In this document: positions 8,722 to 16,009 of the stretch, piece after piece
Numbering within the stretch: position 1 is the first letter of the stretch
How the letters are laid out: the number at the start of each line of letters is the position of its first letter
Origin: DATBIO01 sp036556965
Lineage (GTDB): Bacteria > Acidobacteriota > Vicinamibacteria > Fen-336
Direction of reading: 5' to 3'
DNA: 24,394 nt
NCBI GenBank assembly: GCA_036556965.1
Contig: DATBIO010000257.1
Coordinates: 1 to 24,394, forward strand
The notes under the pieces: generated by a model
Seen by the model: only the letters and a program-made list of their open reading frames with translations
Databases searched by the model: none
What the model was told of the DNA's origin: nothing
Made by a program: the position numbers and the translations under genes

Positions 8722-8727
8722 ATTATA
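8722..8727 (-). promoter_or_regulatory. -10 box of the mlaE operon, possibly leaderless
   Basis: Read on the minus strand this is TATAAT, a perfect -10 hexamer, only eight bases from the mlaE ATG. No good -35 is visible. At this spacing transcription would begin at or next to the start codon. Confidence 0.5.
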
Positions 8728-8758
8728 GGTTTCGGGCTCAGGTCCCGCCGCCGCCGCG

Positions 8759-8764
8759 TACAAT
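8759..8764 (+). promoter_or_regulatory. -10 box of the TPR gene, possibly leaderless
   Basis: TACAAT ends six bases before the GTG at 8771. No convincing -35 or Shine-Dalgarno is visible between it and the start. The arrangement mirrors that of mlaE on the other strand. Confidence 0.45.
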
Positions 8765-8770
8765 CTCCCC

Positions 8771-9256
8771 GTGCCCGGGCCGAGCGACCTCGAGCGCGCC
8801 GCCGATCTCTTCCACCGGGCCTTCCGCGCGCAGATGACGGGCGAGCTGGACGAGGCGGTGGCCCTCTACAAGGAGTCCATCGCGCTCTTCCCCACCGCGG
8901 AGGCCCACACCTTCCTGGGCTGGACCTACTCGTTCCAGGGCGACCTCGGCGAGGCCATCGCCGAGTGCCACAAGGCCATCGCCGTGGACCCCGACTTCGG
9001 CAACCCCTACAACGACATCGGCGCCTACCTCATCGAGCTCGGGCGCGTGGACGAGGCCATCCCCTGGCTGGAGCAGGCCCTGGGCGCGCGCCGCTACGAG
9101 CCGCGCCACTACCCCTACGTGAACCTCGGACGTGTCTACCTGATGAAGGAGATGTACAGCCGGGCCCGGGAGGCCTTCGAGAAGGCGCTGGAGATGCGGC
9201 CCGACTACGAGCCCGCGCGCCAGGTCGTGGAGAGCATCCGGCGCAAGCTGAACTAA
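8771..9256 (+). CDS. TPR-repeat protein
   Basis: The protein has 161 residues and starts at the GTG at 8771. It is made almost entirely of about four tetratricopeptide repeats, roughly residues 8-41, 42-75, 76-110 and 114-148. Typical TPR spacing is clear in LDEAVALYKESIALFP, LGEAIAECHKAIAVDP, VDEAIPWLEQAL and YSRAREAFEKALEMRP. No signal peptide or membrane segment is present, so it is probably cytoplasmic. TPR proteins bind other proteins; no partner can be named from the sequence. The gene is divergent from mlaE. Its TAA stop overlaps the stop of the convergent DUF3501 gene by four bases. Confidence 0.88.
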   Translation: MPGPSDLERAADLFHRAFRAQMTGELDEAVALYKESIALFPTAEAHTFLGWTYSFQGDLGEAIAECHKAIAVDPDFGNPYNDIGAYLIELGRVDEAIPWLEQALGARRYEPRHYPYVNLGRVYLMKEMYSRAREAFEKALEMRPDYEPARQVVESIRRKLN

Positions 9257-9846
9257 GCGTCCGCGAGGTCGCTGACCATCTCCGCGCGCAGCTCGGTGGA
9301 TACGGAGACGTCGGCGGCGTAGTCGGGGTGGTCCACCACCAGGCGCGCGGGCGCGCCCTCGGCCAGGGCGGCGCGCGCCGCCTCCGGCACCGCGAAGCGG
9401 ACGAACTGCACGGCGGCCATCTTCTCCTCCTTGCTGTGGCCGCCCTCGAAGCGCGCCCGCAGCACGTGGCCGCCCGCGTGCAGGGAGAGCGCGCGCTCGA
9501 TCCCCTGGAAGCGGTTCACCGCCTGCCGCATCTCGTCCGCGGTCATGCGCACGATCTCCGGGATCTCGATGAAGAGCGTGGCCGACAGCTCGCCCGGCCC
9601 CGGCAGCAGGGCGTTGTAGGCGTCCAGCTCGTCCTGGATGCGGTCCTCGCCCACGATGCGCTCGGTGCGGACCATCTCCTGGACCTGGAAGAGGACCGTG
9701 CGGCGGTCCTCGAAGAGCAGGGTGAGCCGGTCGCCCAGGGCCACGCGCCGCCGCGCCTTGTGGGCGATGACCTCGGCCCGCATCCGCTCGCGCACCCTCT
9801 CGTAGGCCACGAGGTCCAGGACGTCGGCCAGGGCCAGGGGAGTCAT
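9253..9846 (-). CDS. DUF3501 family protein
   Basis: The protein has 197 residues and matches DUF3501. Features I recognise are an early LADVLDLVAYERVR, RRVALGDRLTLLFEDRRTVLFQVQEMVRTERI, then DELDAYNALLPGPGELSATLFIEIPE. DUF3501 genes are commonly found next to a rubrerythrin and a GlpC-like Fe-S oxidoreductase, and that is the arrangement here. The biochemical function is unknown. The protein has no cysteine-rich cluster, no signal peptide and no membrane segment. It is the last gene of the oxidative-stress operon, 58 bases after the Fe-S gene. The context suggests an accessory or assembly role in peroxide reduction. Confidence 0.85.
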   Translation of the reverse strand: MTPLALADVLDLVAYERVRERMRAEVIAHKARRRVALGDRLTLLFEDRRTVLFQVQEMVRTERIVGEDRIQDELDAYNALLPGPGELSATLFIEIPEIVRMTADEMRQAVNRFQGIERALSLHAGGHVLRARFEGGHSKEEKMAAVQFVRFAVPEAARAALAEGAPARLVVDHPDYAADVSVSTELRAEMVSDLADA

Positions 9847-9904
9847 TCGACGGCCCCCCCGCGCGGGGAGGGAAACGCCCCGTTCCTCGCACTGCCACTG
9901 CTGG

Positions 9905-11173
9905 TCATGGTTGCTCCGGAAGGCCGTACGCCTCGCGCAGGACGGAGATCGGGTGGGCGGGCTTCCGGCCCCGCACCGCCTCGATCTGGAGGGCGGAGAG
10001 CGAGCAGTCGGTCACGTAGGTGTCGGCGGCGGCCGCCTCCATCTCCGCCACCGCCCGCCTCGCCACGGTCAGGCTGAGCGGATAGAACTCCGTCTTCATG
10101 GCCCAGGTCCCGTCCATGGCCGTGCAGCGCTCGACCACCGTCACCTCGGTCCCGGGAATGAGCTGGAGCACGTCGCGCGTCTTGTACCCCATGTTCTGCG
10201 CGCGGAGGTGGCAGGGCATCTGGTAGGCCACCTTGCCCGGCCCCCGGCCCGGGAAGTCCAGGGCCAGCTCCCCTTCCGCCTTGCGCGCGGCCAGGAACTC
10301 GAAGAAGTCGCGGGTGGCGCCCGCCACCGCCTGCGCCTGGGGGCCGGGAACCAGCAGCGGGTACTCCTTCTTCAGGACGTAGGAGCACGTGGGCTGCGGC
10401 ACCACCACCGCCGCCCCCGCCTCCACCAGCGGGTGGAGGAGGCGGAGGTTGGCCTCCGCGTTGCGCGTGGCCCGCGCCACGTCGCCGCCGTCCAGGTACG
10501 GCATGCCGCAGCAGACCTGCCCGGCCGGGCACTCCACCGCGCAGCCGTTCCTCTCCAGCACGGATACCGCGTCGCGCCCGACCTGGGGCTCGTTGTAGTT
10601 CACGGAGCAGGTGAAGAACAGCGCGGCCCGGCGCGCGCCCGCGGGGGGCACCGCCTTCCGCTCGCGCCACCAGCGGGCGAAGGTCTTGTGGTGGAAGCGG
10701 GGCAGGTTGCGGTCGCGGTGTATGCCCACCGCCTTCTCCAGGAGCACCCGGTGCGGCTTCCAGCGGTTGGCCCGGTTGGCCACGGGGGCGGTGGCCGCGC
10801 CCAGGCGGCCCACGGCGTCCACGTTGCCGAGCCAGCGGTCCTGGCGCGTCACCCCTTCCACGCGCGCGCGCGCGGCCTTGGCCCGCAGCATCAGGCGGGG
10901 GAAGTCGATGTCGAACCGGTGGGGCGGGGTGTAGGGGCAGTGGTTGAAGCAGAGCTTGCACTGCCAGCAGAGGTCCACCATGCGGCGGTAGTCGGCGGGC
11001 GCCACCCGTTCCACCTCGCCGTGGTGGCCGTCGATGGTGTCGAGCATGACGTCGAAGGTCGGGCACAGGCGGTGACAGCGCCGGCACCCGTCGCAGATCC
11101 CGGCCACGCGGCGCAGCTCCGCCAGGGTGGCGGCGGGATCGAAGAACGACGGATCGCGGGGGTCGAAGGCCAT
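9905..11173 (-). CDS. GlpC/HdrD-like Fe-S oxidoreductase with two 4Fe-4S clusters
   Basis: The protein has 422 residues from the ATG at 11173. The frame is open further upstream, but similarity begins at this start. The N-terminus has two ferredoxin-type motifs: CDGCRRCHRLCP (Cys27, 30, 33, 37) and CWQCKLCFNHCP (Cys69, 72, 75, 79). Two CCG-type domains follow. The first has Cys189, Cys221-Cys222-Gly and Cys263. The second has Cys321, a variant RCTAMDGTW in place of the canonical CCG at about 349-356, and Cys390. The order matches GlpC and heterodisulfide-reductase-like subunits, which move electrons between a donor and a quinone or thiol partner. Here it lies between a rubrerythrin and DUF3501, suggesting it feeds electrons to the rubrerythrin. 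The electron source is unknown. Confidence 0.9.
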   Translation of the reverse strand: MAFDPRDPSFFDPAATLAELRRVAGICDGCRRCHRLCPTFDVMLDTIDGHHGEVERVAPADYRRMVDLCWQCKLCFNHCPYTPPHRFDIDFPRLMLRAKAARARVEGVTRQDRWLGNVDAVGRLGAATAPVANRANRWKPHRVLLEKAVGIHRDRNLPRFHHKTFARWWRERKAVPPAGARRAALFFTCSVNYNEPQVGRDAVSVLERNGCAVECPAGQVCCGMPYLDGGDVARATRNAEANLRLLHPLVEAGAAVVVPQPTCSYVLKKEYPLLVPGPQAQAVAGATRDFFEFLAARKAEGELALDFPGRGPGKVAYQMPCHLRAQNMGYKTRDVLQLIPGTEVTVVERCTAMDGTWAMKTEFYPLSLTVARRAVAEMEAAAADTYVTDCSLSALQIEAVRGRKPAHPISVLREAYGLPEQP

Positions 11174-11202
11174 GGGAGATGGAACGCCGACGCCCGGCGC
11201 GC

Positions 11203-11231
11203 GGAGGGCCGGCGGCACGCGCCGGCCCTCC
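11203..11231 (-). terminator. strong 12-bp hairpin between the rubrerythrin and Fe-S genes
   Basis: Bases 11203-11214 (GGAGGGCCGGCG) pair perfectly with 11220-11231 (CGCCGGCCCTCC) around a five-base loop. It lies 16 bases after the rubrerythrin stop in the direction of transcription, with no T-tract. It may be a partial terminator or an mRNA-stabilising 3' end that lowers expression of the downstream genes relative to perR-rubrerythrin. Confidence 0.55.
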
Positions 11232-11247
11232 ACGGCCGAGGCCGGGA

Positions 11248-11673
11248 CTAGAGCTCCTTGAGCCCCTCCAGCCCCTTGCTGAAGCGGCCGGCGTGGCTGC
11301 GCTCGGCCTTGGCCAGCGTCTCGAACCACTCCGCGACCTCGGGGAACCCCTCCTCGCGCGCGGCGCGCGCCATCCCCGGGTACATCTGCGTGTACTCGTA
11401 GGTCTCGCCCTCGATGGCGGACTGCAGGTTCTGGCGCGTGTTGCCGAAAGGGACGTCGGTGGCAGGGTCCCCCACCGACTTCAGGAAGTCCATGTGGCCG
11501 AAGGCGTGCCCGGTCTCGGCCTCGGACGTGTCGCGGAAGAGGCCGCCGATCTCGGGATAGCCCTCGATGTCTGCGGCGCGGGCGAAGTAGAGATAGCGGC
11601 GGTTCGCCTGGCTCTCCCCGGCGAAGGCGTGCTTGAGGTTCTCGTGCGTCTTGGTGCCCTTGAGGTTGGTCAT
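11248..11673 (-). CDS. rubrerythrin without rubredoxin domain
   Basis: The protein has 141 residues from the ATG at 11673, preceded by AGGAG and overlapping the regulator stop codon (ATGA). All seven expected diiron ligands of a rubrerythrin are visible: Glu20 in AGESQANRRY, Glu53 and His56 in EAETGH, Glu90 and Glu93 in EGETYEY, and Glu124 and His127 in EAxxH form (KAERSH). The protein ends at GLKEL, so the usual C-terminal rubredoxin domain with its two Cys-x-x-Cys pairs is absent. Rubrerythrins reduce hydrogen peroxide to water in the cytoplasm. Without rubredoxin it needs an outside electron donor, and the Fe-S oxidoreductase encoded downstream is the obvious candidate. Function is confident; the donor is inferred. 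Confidence 0.94.
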   Translation of the reverse strand: MTNLKGTKTHENLKHAFAGESQANRRYLYFARAADIEGYPEIGGLFRDTSEAETGHAFGHMDFLKSVGDPATDVPFGNTRQNLQSAIEGETYEYTQMYPGMARAAREEGFPEVAEWFETLAKAERSHAGRFSKGLEGLKEL

Positions 11674-12104
11674 GACCTCTCCTGGAAATGAGAATGAGTG
11701 TCGGTCGGTGAGCCGGAGCCCTGGCAGCCGGGGCACAGGCCGTGGACCTCGACGGCGTGGCCGAGGATGCGGTAGTTCATGGCCCGGCCCGCCTCCTCCT
11801 CCAGCCGCGTGTCCACGGAGAGGGGGAGGTCGTTCACGCGGCCGCAGCCCAGGCAGCGGATGTGGTAGTGCCGGCCGGTGTTGGCATCGAAGCGGGCGGG
11901 CTGGCCGCCGGCGTGGATCTCGCGGATCAGGCCCTGCGCGGCGAGGGCCTTCAGGTTGCGGTAGACGGTGCCCAGGCCGATGCGGGGCAGGCGCCGGCGC
12001 GCGCGCCGGTAGACCCAGTCCGCGGTGGGATGGTCCATGGTCGAGCGGACCACCTCCAGCACGACCTCGCGCTGGCGCGTGTGCCGGCCGTGTCCAGCAC
12101 CCAT
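11670..12104 (-). CDS. perR: PerR-type Fur-family metalloregulator
   Basis: The protein has 144 residues, the normal Fur-family length. The DNA-binding helix region reads PRIGLGTVYRNLKALAAQGLI (about 40-60). The regulatory metal site matches PerR rather than Fur: His25 (HPTAD), Asp73 (RFD), His79 and His81 (HYH), and Asp92 in CLGCGRVND. Asp92 lines up with the PerR aspartate that is glutamate in Fur and that favours iron-catalysed histidine oxidation by peroxide. The structural zinc site is complete (Cys84, Cys87, Cys124, Cys127). It is the first gene of an operon with rubrerythrin, whose start overlaps its stop (ATGA). An operator-like palindrome lies at 12106-12120, so self-repression relieved by peroxide is likely. 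A perR-rubrerythrin operon is known in Desulfovibrio. Symbol by key residues and context. Confidence 0.85.
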   Translation of the reverse strand: MGAGHGRHTRQREVVLEVVRSTMDHPTADWVYRRARRRLPRIGLGTVYRNLKALAAQGLIREIHAGGQPARFDANTGRHYHIRCLGCGRVNDLPLSVDTRLEEEAGRAMNYRILGHAVEVHGLCPGCQGSGSPTDTHSHFQERS

Positions 12105-12105
12105 A

Positions 12106-12120
12106 TGGGAATGATTCTCA
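12106..12120. promoter_or_regulatory. Fur/PerR-type operator overlapping the perR promoter
   Basis: TGGGAAT-G-ATTCTCA is a 7-1-7 element; on the minus strand TGAGAAT-C-ATTCCCA matches the TGATAAT-N-ATTATCA model at 11 of 14 positions. It starts one base from the perR ATG and covers the likely -10 region. Confidence 0.75.
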
Positions 12121-12134
12121 TTTGTGGGGGCCGG

Positions 12135-12140
12135 CGTCAA
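12135..12140 (-). promoter_or_regulatory. -35 element of the perR operon
   Basis: TTGACG on the minus strand, 15-18 bases from AT-rich -10 candidates (GAGAAT or GAATCA) inside the operator. It overlaps the stop codon of the upstream DUF2378-like gene, so the promoter is squeezed into a 32-base spacer. Confidence 0.55.
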
Positions 12141-12718
12141 GCCCCTTCCGCGCGCGGGTCGCCCGGTCCCCCGCCCGCGGGCGGCGGGTGCACGTAGAGC
12201 TCGCAGCACGGGTCCCCGCGGCGCACGCAGCGCCGCTCCTCGGCCACCCGCCGGACGCCCTCGCTGATGATGCCCTCCCAGATCCCGCGGAAGCGCGCGC
12301 ACAGCTCGCGGGTGGCCGGGAAGTCCCAGATCTGGCTGGTGGCCTCCCGCGCCGTCTGCCCCGTCACCACCAGGCGCCCGACGTCGTAGAACATCCGCCA
12401 GACGGTGGGCGCCATCTTCATCCGTACCTCGGGCTCCGACACCATCGGCCCGATGAAGGCCGCCTTCTGGCGCTGTCCGGCGAAGAATCCCTGCCGGCGG
12501 TAGAAGTCCTCGTCGTTGCCGGCCAGGAGGGTGCCGGCCGTGACCAGGAAGCGCTGGAGCAGGCCCAGGTCGTACCACTCCACGTCGCGCAGGTCGGCCA
12601 GCGCTCCGCGCACGTCCGGATCGACGGCCTGGAGCACGCGCTCGGCGGCCTCCGCCCCGTGGCCCTCGCGCACGAAGGCCATGGCGTCGCGAAGGTCGCG
12701 CCCGCGCACGCGCGCCAT
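12137..12718 (-). CDS. DUF2378/V4R-like protein, possible sensor-type fold
   Basis: The protein has 193 residues from the ATG at 12718; a GTG at 12733 would add five. The start RGRDLRDAMAFVREGHGAEAAERVLQAVDPDVR and the following VEWYDLGLLQRFLVTA resemble the DUF2378/TIGR02265 family described from Myxococcus. The ending CVRRGDPCCELYV (Cys164, Cys171, Cys172) resembles the last strand of V4R and heme-NO-binding-like domains. No membrane segment is visible. The role is unknown; related folds bind small molecules or mediate protein contacts. It sits between the TonB-dependent receptor and perR on the same strand. Family placement is from memory of the pattern and only moderately sure. Confidence 0.65.
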   Translation of the reverse strand: MARVRGRDLRDAMAFVREGHGAEAAERVLQAVDPDVRGALADLRDVEWYDLGLLQRFLVTAGTLLAGNDEDFYRRQGFFAGQRQKAAFIGPMVSEPEVRMKMAPTVWRMFYDVGRLVVTGQTAREATSQIWDFPATRELCARFRGIWEGIISEGVRRVAEERRCVRRGDPCCELYVHPPPAGGGPGDPRAEGA

Positions 12719-12752
12719 GCCGGAGTATGCCACCCGCGGGCGGGGACGGCGA

Positions 12753-12768
12753 GGGGGGCGCGCCCCCC
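12753..12768 (-). terminator. GC hairpin after the TonB-dependent receptor gene
   Basis: GGGGGG-CGCG-CCCCCC gives a 6-bp all-GC stem starting 20 bases past the receptor stop codon. There is no T-tract. It lies in the 69-base spacer before the DUF2378-like gene. Confidence 0.45.
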
Positions 12769-12787
12769 CCGCGCGCGGAGGACGGCG

Positions 12788-15700
12788 CTAGAAGGTCAGC
12801 CGCGCCGCCAGCTGCACCTGCCGCTCCGTGTTGAGCCGGGTCTGCGTGATCCTCCCGAAGTTGGGGTCGCCCACCACGTTGTTGGGCTGGGAGTAGACCG
12901 CCGAGTCGAAGACGTTGAACGCCTCGAGGCGCAGCTCCACCCCCGCCCGGCTCCCCGCCTTGAAGGTCTTGAAGAGCGAGAGGTCGAGGGTACGGATGCC
13001 GGGGCCGCGCACCGCGTTCCGCCCCGAGGTGCCCTGGGAGCCGGCCGCGGGCGAGAAGACGGAGGTCTCGAACCACTCGTCCACCGTCTGCGGCCCGTCG
13101 TTGGGGTCGCCGCTCTGGTCCGCGCGCCTGATGCCGTCGAACCCCGAGTAGACCGTGAACGGCGTACCCGACTGCAGGGTGAGGACGGCGTTGAGGGCCC
13201 AGCCCCCGAGCACGGCGTTGTCCTTGGCGAAGGGCAGGTCCCAGGTGCCGGCCAGGGTGAAGCGGTGCTTGGCGTCGTAGTCCGCCGGTCCCTTGTCCAG
13301 GTCCAGGTTGCACGTCTGCCCCGGCTGGACGCAGTCCGCGTCCGTCACCGTGGTGCCGCGGGAGGGGTTGCCCGGGAAGAAGCCCGGGGTGTTGTTCTCG
13401 GCGCTGGCCAGCGTGTAGGAGGCCAGGTAGGAGAGGCCGTGCGACTGCGTGCGCCGTATGCTCGCCTGCAACGAGTCGTAGCTCGACTCGCCGATGTAGA
13501 AGGTGGAGCTCAGGCGGTCCGCCACCGCCCCCGCGAAGCCGGCGGAGGTGATGAGGGCGGCCAGGTTCTCCGCACGCGTGCCCACGTAGGCGAGCATGGC
13601 CGCGGTGTTCCGCGTCAGCTCGCGCTGCACGCTGACGCTCCACTGCTGGACCATGGTGGTGTCGGTGTCACGCGGGATGAAGACGATGCCCGAGCCCTGG
13701 GGCAGATCCGGCGAGCCGGGGTCCACCGGGGTGGGCAAGGGGATGGGGTCGGAGAGGCGCACGCGCGAGCCGGGCACGCCGCCGAAGCGGTACTCGGTGA
13801 CCACGGCGGGAGGGTTCTCCGTGAGCTGGCGGTCGATGCCCCCGCGGTCCAGCGAGTAGAAGATCCCGTAGCTGGCGCGCAGGGCGGTGCGGGGGTCGAC
13901 GAGGTAGTTGAAGCCGAGGCGCGGCCCGAAGTTGTTGTAGTCGGTGTCGATGGTGGAGCGCGGCACGCCGTTCTGCCCGGGCAGCACCAGCCGCTGGGTC
14001 ACGTTGTCGAAGTTGGCCAGCTGGTCGTCCTCCTCGTAGTAGGGCGTGTACAGGTCCCAGCGCAGGCCGAGGTTGAGGGTGAGCTTGGAGTTCACGCGCC
14101 AGTCGTCCTGCACGAACAGCGAGTTCTCCCAGCTGATGACGTTGCGGGGGATGAAGCCCGGGTTGCCGGTGGCGGTGAAGTCCGTGACGCCGATGAGCAT
14201 GTCCGCCACCTCGTAGCCGGAGTAGCCCGGGGTGAAGCCGAGGCCGTCGCGGAAGAAGTAGAAGCCCTTGCCCACCTGGGTGCGCTCCTGGGCCATGTTC
14301 CGGCGGATGAGGGCGCCCCCGAACTTGAAGGTGTGGCTCCCGCGCAGCCAGGTCACGGTGTCGGAGAGCTGGATGGTGCGCTGCTTGATGCGGTACTGGC
14401 CGAAGTCGCCCAGGTACTCGATGTAGAAGCCGTTGCCCCCGCCCACCAGGGAGAGGCCGTTGTCCTGGTTGATGCCTCCCGGCCCGCCGATCCCGATCGC
14501 CTCGTTCTGGTTCTCGCCGAAGCCCACGGGCAGGAACTCGAAGCGGAAGTCGGTGTAGCCCACCCGCAGCTCGTTGATGAGGTCGCTGGAGAAGGTGTGG
14601 GTCTCGCCCAGGCGCACGGCGTAGCCCTTGTTGCGCGAGGTGCCGGCGCCGAAGCCCGCCTGGAAGCCGGGGATGCGGCCGGGGTCGCTGAACTGGTCGT
14701 CCCAGTAGCTGGCGCCCACGAAGAGGTTGTCGCTCGCGCCGAACTGGTGGTCGAGGCGCGCGTCGAAGTCGTCGTAGGTGCTCTCCTTCTGCCGCGCGGT
14801 CAGGTAGTTCCGGGTGACCCCGGTGCCGTCGGGCATGGGGAACGAGTTCAGGTAGTTCCGCCCCACGGGGTTGATGCGGTCCGGGGGGATCACGTTGCCG
14901 GGGAAGGGGATGCCGGTGAGGGGGTCGTAGATGATGATGGGGTCGGCGAGCCCGCTGCGCGAGGGGTCGAGGAGCTCCGAGAAGTTGCCCTCGCGCATGA
15001 GCTGGGTGGGCACCGTCACGCGGTTCCCCGCCTCGACGGGGATCGAGTTGCGCAGCCCGTGGTAGCTGAGGAAGTAGAAGGTCCGGTCCTTCACGATGGG
15101 GCCGCCCAGGGTGGCCCCGAAGTCGTGGTTGTCGAACTCGGGCTTCTCCTCGGCGAACTCCGGGGTGGCGGCCAGGCCCTCCGGCCGCACGAAGTAGTAG
15201 GCGCTGCCGTGGATCGCGTTGCTGCCGCTCTTGATGACCAGGTTCTGGACCGCCCCTCCCGCCCGTCCGAACTCCGCGGGGGCGTTCGTGGTCACCACGC
15301 GGAACTCCTGGATGACCTCCGGCGAGGGCAGGTAGGCGATGGAGTTGACCAGGGTCTCGTTGTTGTCGAGGCCCTCGATCTGGTAGTTGTTGAACTGCTC
15401 GCGCAGGCCGTTGACGGAGAGCGCGACCCCGCCGAACTCGGAGTAGCGGAACGTCTCCGCGTCCGTGCCTCCTCCGCCCCCGGACGCGTTGCTGCCCGGG
15501 ATGCCGCGGTTCACCCCCGGGGCCAGGGTGGCCAGCTGCGTGAAGTTCCGGCCGTTGAGGGGCAGGTTCTCCACCTGCTCGCTGTCGATGAGGGTGCCGA
15601 TGTAGGAAGTGCTCTTGTCGATGAGGGGGGCGGCGGCGGAGACGTCCACCACCTCGGTCTGGCCGCCCACGGCCAGCTTGAGGTCCACCCGCGCCACCTG

Positions 15701-16009
15701 GTTGACGGTCAGCACGAGTTCGGCGGCGGCGGGCCGGAACCCGCTCAGCTCGACGGTCACGCGGAAGGGGCCGAGGGGGAGGGCGGTCAGCGAGTACGCC
15801 CCCTCCCCGTCCGTGGTCTCCGCGCGCGCGAAGTTCGTCTCCGTCTGCGTCGCCGTCACCGTGGCGCCGGGCACGGCGGCGCCCGTCTCGTCGGTGACCA
15901 CGCCCTCGATGCGGCCGGACGTCTGGGCGAGCAGGGGGCTCGCGAGGCACAGCGCCGCGGCGAGCGCGAGCACCGGCCGGACGGTGCGGAGGAAGGCGGC
16001 TCCACTCAT
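12788..16009 (-). CDS. Oar-like TonB-dependent receptor with carboxypeptidase-regulatory domain
   Basis: The protein has 1073 residues. I chose the ATG at 16009 because AAGGAG lies nine bases upstream and the protein then begins directly with a signal peptide (MSGAAFLRTVRPVLALAAAL, cleavage likely after LLAQ at 29). Upstream ATGs at 16015 and 16030 are alternatives. Residues 32-115 are a carboxypeptidase-regulatory beta-sandwich (GRIEGVVTDETGAAVPGATVT). A plug domain follows (LPLNGRNFTQLATLAPGV around 149-166), and the rest is a beta barrel ending in the expected C-terminal Phe (AARLTF). This architecture is abundant in Acidobacteriota, where large families are thought to import carbohydrates or bind large ligands at the outer membrane. 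The substrate is unknown. The gene is divergent from a winged-helix/TPR regulator. Confidence 0.92.
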   Translation of the reverse strand: MSGAAFLRTVRPVLALAAALCLASPLLAQTSGRIEGVVTDETGAAVPGATVTATQTETNFARAETTDGEGAYSLTALPLGPFRVTVELSGFRPAAAELVLTVNQVARVDLKLAVGGQTEVVDVSAAAPLIDKSTSYIGTLIDSEQVENLPLNGRNFTQLATLAPGVNRGIPGSNASGGGGGTDAETFRYSEFGGVALSVNGLREQFNNYQIEGLDNNETLVNSIAYLPSPEVIQEFRVVTTNAPAEFGRAGGAVQNLVIKSGSNAIHGSAYYFVRPEGLAATPEFAEEKPEFDNHDFGATLGGPIVKDRTFYFLSYHGLRNSIPVEAGNRVTVPTQLMREGNFSELLDPSRSGLADPIIIYDPLTGIPFPGNVIPPDRINPVGRNYLNSFPMPDGTGVTRNYLTARQKESTYDDFDARLDHQFGASDNLFVGASYWDDQFSDPGRIPGFQAGFGAGTSRNKGYAVRLGETHTFSSDLINELRVGYTDFRFEFLPVGFGENQNEAIGIGGPGGINQDNGLSLVGGGNGFYIEYLGDFGQYRIKQRTIQLSDTVTWLRGSHTFKFGGALIRRNMAQERTQVGKGFYFFRDGLGFTPGYSGYEVADMLIGVTDFTATGNPGFIPRNVISWENSLFVQDDWRVNSKLTLNLGLRWDLYTPYYEEDDQLANFDNVTQRLVLPGQNGVPRSTIDTDYNNFGPRLGFNYLVDPRTALRASYGIFYSLDRGGIDRQLTENPPAVVTEYRFGGVPGSRVRLSDPIPLPTPVDPGSPDLPQGSGIVFIPRDTDTTMVQQWSVSVQRELTRNTAAMLAYVGTRAENLAALITSAGFAGAVADRLSSTFYIGESSYDSLQASIRRTQSHGLSYLASYTLASAENNTPGFFPGNPSRGTTVTDADCVQPGQTCNLDLDKGPADYDAKHRFTLAGTWDLPFAKDNAVLGGWALNAVLTLQSGTPFTVYSGFDGIRRADQSGDPNDGPQTVDEWFETSVFSPAAGSQGTSGRNAVRGPGIRTLDLSLFKTFKAGSRAGVELRLEAFNVFDSAVYSQPNNVVGDPNFGRITQTRLNTERQVQLAARLTF

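Noticed and set aside
11684..11700. Second Fur-like word (GGAAATGAGAATGAGTG) just before rubrerythrin
   Set aside because: It lies within the 3' end of the perR coding region (encoding HSHFQ), fits the 7-1-7 model poorly, and rubrerythrin is coupled to perR, so a separate operator is unnecessary.
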